A DNA stretch of 64,000 nucleotides from Hyphomonas beringensis (GTDB lineage: Bacteria > Pseudomonadota > Alphaproteobacteria > Caulobacterales > Hyphomonadaceae). Positions 60,259 through 64,000 of the stretch are shown in pieces. The notes beneath the pieces are model-generated. The model searched no databases. It was not told the DNA's origin and worked only from the letters and a program-made list of their open reading frames with translations. Position numbers and translations under genes: made by a program. The DNA lies in NCBI RefSeq assembly GCF_000682755.1, contig NZ_AWFF01000032.1:1-64000 (forward strand), given 5' to 3'. Every line of letters begins with the position of its first letter. The stretch's first letter is position 1.

Positions 60259-60873
60259 TTGAAACTGTACAATTCGGTCGGACCAAACCCGCATGTCGTG
60301 CGGATGTTCATGGCAGAACGCGGCATCGACATGCCGATGGAAGACATCGACATCATGGCCGGGGAAAACCGCAAAGCCGCGTATCTGGAAAAGAACCCGG
60401 GCGGTCAGCTGCCGGCGCTGGAACTGGATGACTGCACGCTGGTGACAGAGATCACCGCGATCTGCGAATATCTGGACGAGACCCAGCCGGGCGACCGCCT
60501 GATGGGCGATACCGCTGTGGCGCGTGCGCAGAACCGCCGCTGGACCCGCTGGGTGGACCTGCAGATCATTGAACCGCTGACCACGGCCTTTCGGGGCGCA
60601 GAAGGCCTGCCCATGTTCAAGGACCGGATGCGCTGTCTGCCGGAGGCCGCCGATGGCCTGAAGGCCTGCGCGCAGGACGGCATGACCTTTCTGGACCAGC
60701 AGATGGCCGATGGCCGGGACTATATTGCCGGTGACACATTCGGCCTGGCGGACATCATGCTGTTCTGTTTTGTCGCGTTCGGCAATCAGGTGGGCCAGCC
60801 GCTCAATCCGGATCTGAAGCATGTCGGCGCCTGGTATGCCCGCATCAGCGAGCGGCCAAGCGTCAGCGCCTAG
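60259..60873 (+). CDS. Glutathione S-transferase family protein
   Basis: A 204-residue GST. The N-terminal thioredoxin-fold domain reads LYNSVGPNPHVVRMFMAERGIDM and ENRKAAYLEKNPGGQLPALELDDCTLVTEITAICEYLDE, with the GSH-binding Pro and Glu-Ser/Thr block (here TEITAI). The C-terminal helical domain ends AGDTFGLADIMLFCFVAFG. The start is a TTG directly behind GAGGAGAGAGCGCT; no ATG is available. It is convergent with recO with a CTAG 4-base stop overlap. The substrate is unknown. Confidence 0.9.
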   Translation: MKLYNSVGPNPHVVRMFMAERGIDMPMEDIDIMAGENRKAAYLEKNPGGQLPALELDDCTLVTEITAICEYLDETQPGDRLMGDTAVARAQNRRWTRWVDLQIIEPLTTAFRGAEGLPMFKDRMRCLPEAADGLKACAQDGMTFLDQQMADGRDYIAGDTFGLADIMLFCFVAFGNQVGQPLNPDLKHVGAWYARISERPSVSA

Positions 60874-61601
60874 ATCCGCTTCAGGATGCGGCCGGCCAGC
60901 CGCATCCGCTCTGGCGGCATGCCCCGGTTGAGGCCGCCAAACAGACGCTCTTCCATGAAATAGCCGGTCAGCTTCAACCCGTCGGCAATGTCGGCAGGCC
61001 CGACCGGCGCGGTGCTGGACACCAAAAATTGCGGCAGGCGCAACAGACGGTCGATATATTCTTCCGCCTCTGAGCCGCGCACGGCCCGGCCGGTTTTCGG
61101 CGACACATGGGTGAGGCCGTCATTCGCGCCGGACAGCGCGCACTCTTCCAGATCCAGCCCGAAGCCGAGCGCCGACAGCAGGCCAAGTTCCCAGCGCACA
61201 TAGAGCGCGGGCCAGATCTCCTGCGCCTCGATCTGGTCCAGCAGCAACTCGGTGGCTTCAAACAGGGCCGAGCCTCCGGCGTCGCCTTCGTCCAGCCCGC
61301 CGCGCAAAATGGCAGTAATGGAGGAAATGGCGGCGAGGGAAGCGGCATCGTCCAGCACATGGGCGGCGCGTTCGCGGCTTGCCTCTGCCACATCGAAGCG
61401 ACCGAGAGCATCTTCCAGACGCCCGGTCCAGCTGAGATGCACAGAGTTGCCCGCTTCATATTGCGCGCGGCGCTTGCGGGAGGAGCCGCCATAGACAAGG
61501 CCTGAGCGGCGGCCACGGGTACGGGTCAGAACGTCCAGGATGAGGCCACCTTCTCCAAAGCGGCGACCGCCAAGGATTATGCCGTCATCGGACCAGTTCA
61601 A
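60870..61601 (-). CDS. recO: DNA repair protein RecO
   Basis: A 243-residue recombination mediator that helps RecA load on RecF-pathway substrates. N-terminal OB fold: WSDDGIILGGRRFGEGGLILDVLTRTRGRRSGLVYGGSSRKRR; C-terminal helical domain with LYVRWELGLLSALGFGLDLEECALSG. The zinc cysteines of some RecO proteins are not all present. It starts in the era stop with a 4-base ATGA overlap. Confidence 0.92.
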   Translation of the reverse strand: MNWSDDGIILGGRRFGEGGLILDVLTRTRGRRSGLVYGGSSRKRRAQYEAGNSVHLSWTGRLEDALGRFDVAEASRERAAHVLDDAASLAAISSITAILRGGLDEGDAGGSALFEATELLLDQIEAQEIWPALYVRWELGLLSALGFGLDLEECALSGANDGLTHVSPKTGRAVRGSEAEEYIDRLLRLPQFLVSSTAPVGPADIADGLKLTGYFMEERLFGGLNRGMPPERMRLAGRILKRI

Positions 61602-62545
61602 ACATCAAACTCCAGGCCCAGCCCCTGATAGCTTTCCCGGCGCTCCTGCCACTTTTCATCCACCTTCACAAACAGGAAGAGATGAACCTTGCGGCCCAGC
61701 ATTTCAGACAGCTCCTCACGGGCCTTGCGGCCAATATCCTTAATCGCAGAACCGCCCTTGCCCAGCACCATGGATTTGTGATTGTCGCGACCGACGATTA
61801 CAACCTGCTGCACACGGACAGAACCGTCCTTGCGCTCTTCCCAGCTTTCGGTTTCGACCATCAGCTGGTAAGGCAGCTCCTGGTGCAGACGCAGCATCAG
61901 CTTCTCACGTGTCACTTCAGCGGCCAGCAGGCGCATCGGCAAATCGGCCACCTGGTCCTGCGGATAGAGCGCATGCCCTTCCGGCATCTTGGCGGCAAGG
62001 GCCGCTTCCAGCACATCCACGCCATCGCCGTTTTCTGCGGAGATCATGAAGACCTCTTCATAGACGCCAGTGTCATTCAGCTCAGCGATGATTGGCAGAA
62101 CCTGGTCGTGCGGGAACAGGTCAATCTTGTTCAGGGCAAGGAAGGCCTTGCTGCCGGATTGTTTCAGCTGTTCGATAACGCGGCGATCATCCTCGATCGA
62201 ATTCTTCTGCGCGCCAGTCAGGGCGTTCTCGCGCTCGGCCACCCAGGCAGACGCATCGATCAGGTGCACGATGGCATCGGCATCTTCCGCGCCGCTCCAG
62301 GCTGCCTTGACCATGGCGCGGTCCAGGCGGCGCTTGGCCGCGAAGATACCGGGCGTATCGACCAGCACGATCTGGGCACCATCCCGCTGCGCCACGCCGC
62401 GCACGGGAAAGCGCGTCGTCTGCACCTTATGGGTCACAATGGCCACCTTCGCGCCAACCAGGCGGTTCGTCAGCGTCGACTTGCCGGCATTCGGCGCGCC
62501 GATGATGGCGGCAAATCCTGCATGGGTGATGGGCGTATCTGTCAT
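61598..62545 (-). CDS. era: GTPase Era
   Basis: Ribosome-assembly GTPase acting on 16S rRNA, 315 residues. G1 GAPNAGKST (16-24), G3 DTPG, G4 NKID, G5 SAEN. The C-terminal KH domain has the block SMVLGKGGSAIKDIGRKAREELSEMLGRKVHLFLFVKV. Starts in the rnc stop and overlaps recO by 4 bases at its end. Confidence 0.97.
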   Translation of the reverse strand: MTDTPITHAGFAAIIGAPNAGKSTLTNRLVGAKVAIVTHKVQTTRFPVRGVAQRDGAQIVLVDTPGIFAAKRRLDRAMVKAAWSGAEDADAIVHLIDASAWVAERENALTGAQKNSIEDDRRVIEQLKQSGSKAFLALNKIDLFPHDQVLPIIAELNDTGVYEEVFMISAENGDGVDVLEAALAAKMPEGHALYPQDQVADLPMRLLAAEVTREKLMLRLHQELPYQLMVETESWEERKDGSVRVQQVVIVGRDNHKSMVLGKGGSAIKDIGRKAREELSEMLGRKVHLFLFVKVDEKWQERRESYQGLGLEFDV

Positions 62546-63297
62546 GTGTCTCCGGTGAGGCTTTTCAGTAGAAGCGCGGCAGCATTACGCTCAGCATCGC
62601 GCTTTGACGAGCCCGCGGCAACAGCAGAGCCTCGATCCGTCACGCTGGCTTCGACTTCATAAGTGGGTTGGTGATCCGGTCCAGAGCGGCTGAGAACGGT
62701 GTAATCCGGCAGGGGAAGGCCCTGCCCTTGCGCCCATTCCTGTAGCAGCGTCTTGGGATCCTTGGTTTCTGACGGGGCCGCGCTGAATTGCGGGGCCCAG
62801 CCCTTTTCGATGAATTTGCGGGCCTGGCTGAGGCCTGCGTCCTGATAGATCGCGCCGATAATAGCTTCGCAGGCATCGCCCAAAGTAGACTCCCGCTCGC
62901 GGCCACCGGAAGAAATCTCGCCATCCGACAGGATGATGAAGCGTTGCAATTCGAGGTGCCGCATGGCTGTGGCGCAGGCACCTTTCTTGACCAGACTGTT
63001 CAGGCGCGGGGCAAGATCGCCCTCACTTTCCATCTTGCGCCGGTCAATCAGGCGCTCGGCGATGACAAGGTTCAGCACCCGGTCGCCCAGAAATTCCAGC
63101 CGCTGATTGGACAGGCGCACAGAGTCCGCAGATGACACGGCGCTGGGGTGCGTCACCGCGCGGATCAGCATGTCAGGCGACTTGAATCGATGCCCGATAA
63201 TCTCCTGCAGCGCCTTCAGCTCATTCTCGGTGAGCGACGGCATTTCGGGCTTCGCCTTGCTGCGCAGACGGGTGCGTTTTGGACGGGCCGGCTTCAT
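62542..63297 (-). CDS. rnc: Ribonuclease III
   Basis: Double-strand RNA endonuclease, 251 residues, with an N-terminal basic extension of about 20 residues. The RNase III domain has [21 protein letters not shown]; at the first acidic position of the signature (Glu38 in E. coli) a Gln (Q65) is seen, while E68 and D72 remain. [17 protein letters not shown] carries the other metal residues. A dsRNA-binding domain follows ([23 protein letters not shown] ... [18 protein letters not shown]). Overlaps acpS and era by 4 bases each. Confidence 0.96.
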   Translation of the reverse strand: MKPARPKRTRLRSKAKPEMPSLTENELKALQEIIGHRFKSPDMLIRAVTHPSAVSSADSVRLSNQRLEFLGDRVLNLVIAERLIDRRKMESEGDLAPRLNSLVKKGACATAMRHLELQRFIILSDGEISSGGRERESTLGDACEAIIGAIYQDAGLSQARKFIEKGWAPQFSAAPSETKDPKTLLQEWAQGQGLPLPDYTVLSRSGPDHQPTYEVEASVTDRGSAVAAGSSKRDAERNAAALLLKSLTGDT

Positions 63298-63704
63298 TTG
63301 CCTGCCACCGGCAGGGCTTCAATAATCACCTGGGCTTCCGCCCACGGATGGTCATCGGTGATGGTGAGATGCACGACAGCCTCATAGCCTTCGGGCACCA
63401 TCTTGGCCAGACGCTCGGCCGCGCCGCCGGTCAGCTCAACCGTCGGCTTTCCGGTCGGCAGGTTCACAACGCCCATATGTTTCCAGTGCACGCCCCGGCG
63501 CGGAACACCGGTGCCCAGCGCCTTGGCGCAAGCCTCCTTGGCCGCAAACCTTTTGGCGTAGGTCTCTGCCGTGCGACGGCGCCGGCGCGCCAGTGCGATC
63601 TCGGTTTCGGTGAAGACACGATTTTCAAAACGCTCGCCAAAGCGCTCCAGCGTCTTTTCCACGCGTTCGATATTGCACAGATCATTCCCGATACCGATGA
63701 TCAT
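63294..63704 (-). CDS. acpS: Holo-(acyl-carrier-protein) synthase
   Basis: Transfers phosphopantetheine to acyl carrier protein, 136 residues. [15 protein letters not shown] with D8 is the N-terminal signature; [15 protein letters not shown] holds the second magnesium-binding Glu. It overlaps pdxJ and rnc by 4 bases each; the lepB gene seen between acpS and rnc in many alphaproteobacteria is absent here. Confidence 0.96.
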   Translation of the reverse strand: MIIGIGNDLCNIERVEKTLERFGERFENRVFTETEIALARRRRRTAETYAKRFAAKEACAKALGTGVPRRGVHWKHMGVVNLPTGKPTVELTGGAAERLAKMVPEGYEAVVHLTITDDHPWAEAQVIIEALPVAGK

Positions 63705-64000
63705 GCGCCCGCCCCGTCCCGGGCCTCATCCATCAGGCGGCGCATTTCCTTGATCGCGGCATCAAGGCCGATGAAGATCGCCTCGCCAATCAGGAAGTGA
63801 CCGATATTGAGCTCGGCAATTTCGGGGATGGCGGCGACAGGGCCGACATTCTCGAATGTCAGGCCATGGCCGGCATGTGGCTCGATCCCGCGTTTGCGGG
63901 CCTCCTGGGCTGCGCGCTTCAGGCGCTCCAGCTCATCGGCTGCAGCCTCCTGCCCGCCTTCGATCCATAGTTCGGCATAGCGACCCGTGTGCAGTTCCAC
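63701..64000 (-). CDS. pdxJ: Pyridoxine 5'-phosphate synthase, C-terminal part (cut by window edge)
   Basis: The last 99 or so residues of PdxJ, the enzyme making pyridoxine 5'-phosphate from aminoacetone phosphate and deoxyxylulose phosphate. [59 protein letters not shown] is the family's C-terminal block with the TIM-barrel loop. The N-terminal part lies beyond base 64000. First visible gene of the pdxJ-acpS-rnc-era-recO operon. Confidence 0.94.
   Translation of the reverse strand: MELHTGRYAELWIEGGQEAAADELERLKRAAQEARKRGIEPHAGHGLTFENVGPVAAIPEIAELNIGHFLIGEAIFIGLDAAIKEMRRLMDEARDGAGA

Overview
The window reads as a chromosomal segment of a marine-type alphaproteobacterium, most likely of the Hyphomonas/Henriciella group (Hyphomonadaceae). 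This is an inference from the co-directional pdxJ-acpS-rnc-era-recO block with parC nearby, the many TonB-dependent receptors, the periplasmic lipoproteins, moderately high GC and tight 4-base overlaps. No rRNA, tRNA, phage, IS element or CRISPR array was seen.

Layout. 0-8 kb: the 5' part of a methylmalonate-semialdehyde dehydrogenase, a periplasmic GH67 alpha-glucuronidase behind a LacI-type palindrome, then a proline block (putP, proA, proC, and divergent proB). 7.9-10.8 kb: a MarR regulator and an AceE-like E1 enzyme without E2/E3 partners, with a palindrome in front. 10.9-25 kb: two complete tripartite RND efflux systems; the first is divergent from a TetR regulator with a 20-base palindrome between them. 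Between the pumps lie an unknown membrane-anchored protein (with a CsoR/FrmR-like palindrome in its upstream region) and an MFS transporter.

25.7-38.6 kb is the most interesting part and looks like one organophosphate-acquisition island: TonB receptor plus glycerophosphodiesterase lipoprotein, Tat-exported PhoD-like phosphatase plus a second TonB receptor, then a cytosolic HAD-IIA phosphatase, an RpiR/SIS-domain regulator and a PhnD-PhnC-PhnE type ABC importer. A palindrome of the form TTGAG-N5-CTCAA lies in front of the HAD gene (in the region shared with the second TonB receptor). Two overlapping variants of it lie between rpiR and phnD. This suggests that one RpiR regulon covers outer-membrane uptake, periplasmic hydrolysis, inner-membrane import and cytosolic dephosphorylation. 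No C-P lyase or phosphonatase gene is present, so the ABC importer may carry a phosphate ester rather than a phosphonate.

38.6-53 kb: FKBP-type isomerase, an aldehyde dehydrogenase, a DUF389 membrane protein with a 3-hydroxyisobutyrate-dehydrogenase-like reductase, an unpaired MotB-like protein, an SLC13/RCK permease, the N-end-rule transferase Bpt, and a TakP-like TRAP transporter whose operon ends in an aminotransferase. 52-64 kb: LemA, a VIT1-like protein, a sirtuin with an APC-like membrane protein, pirin, parC, an extensin-like protein, small lipoproteins, a GST, and the recO-era-rnc-acpS-pdxJ operon, which lacks the lepB gene often found between acpS and rnc.

Functions are read from sequence motifs and family knowledge; no database search was run. 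Regulatory sites were found by eye and are predictions.
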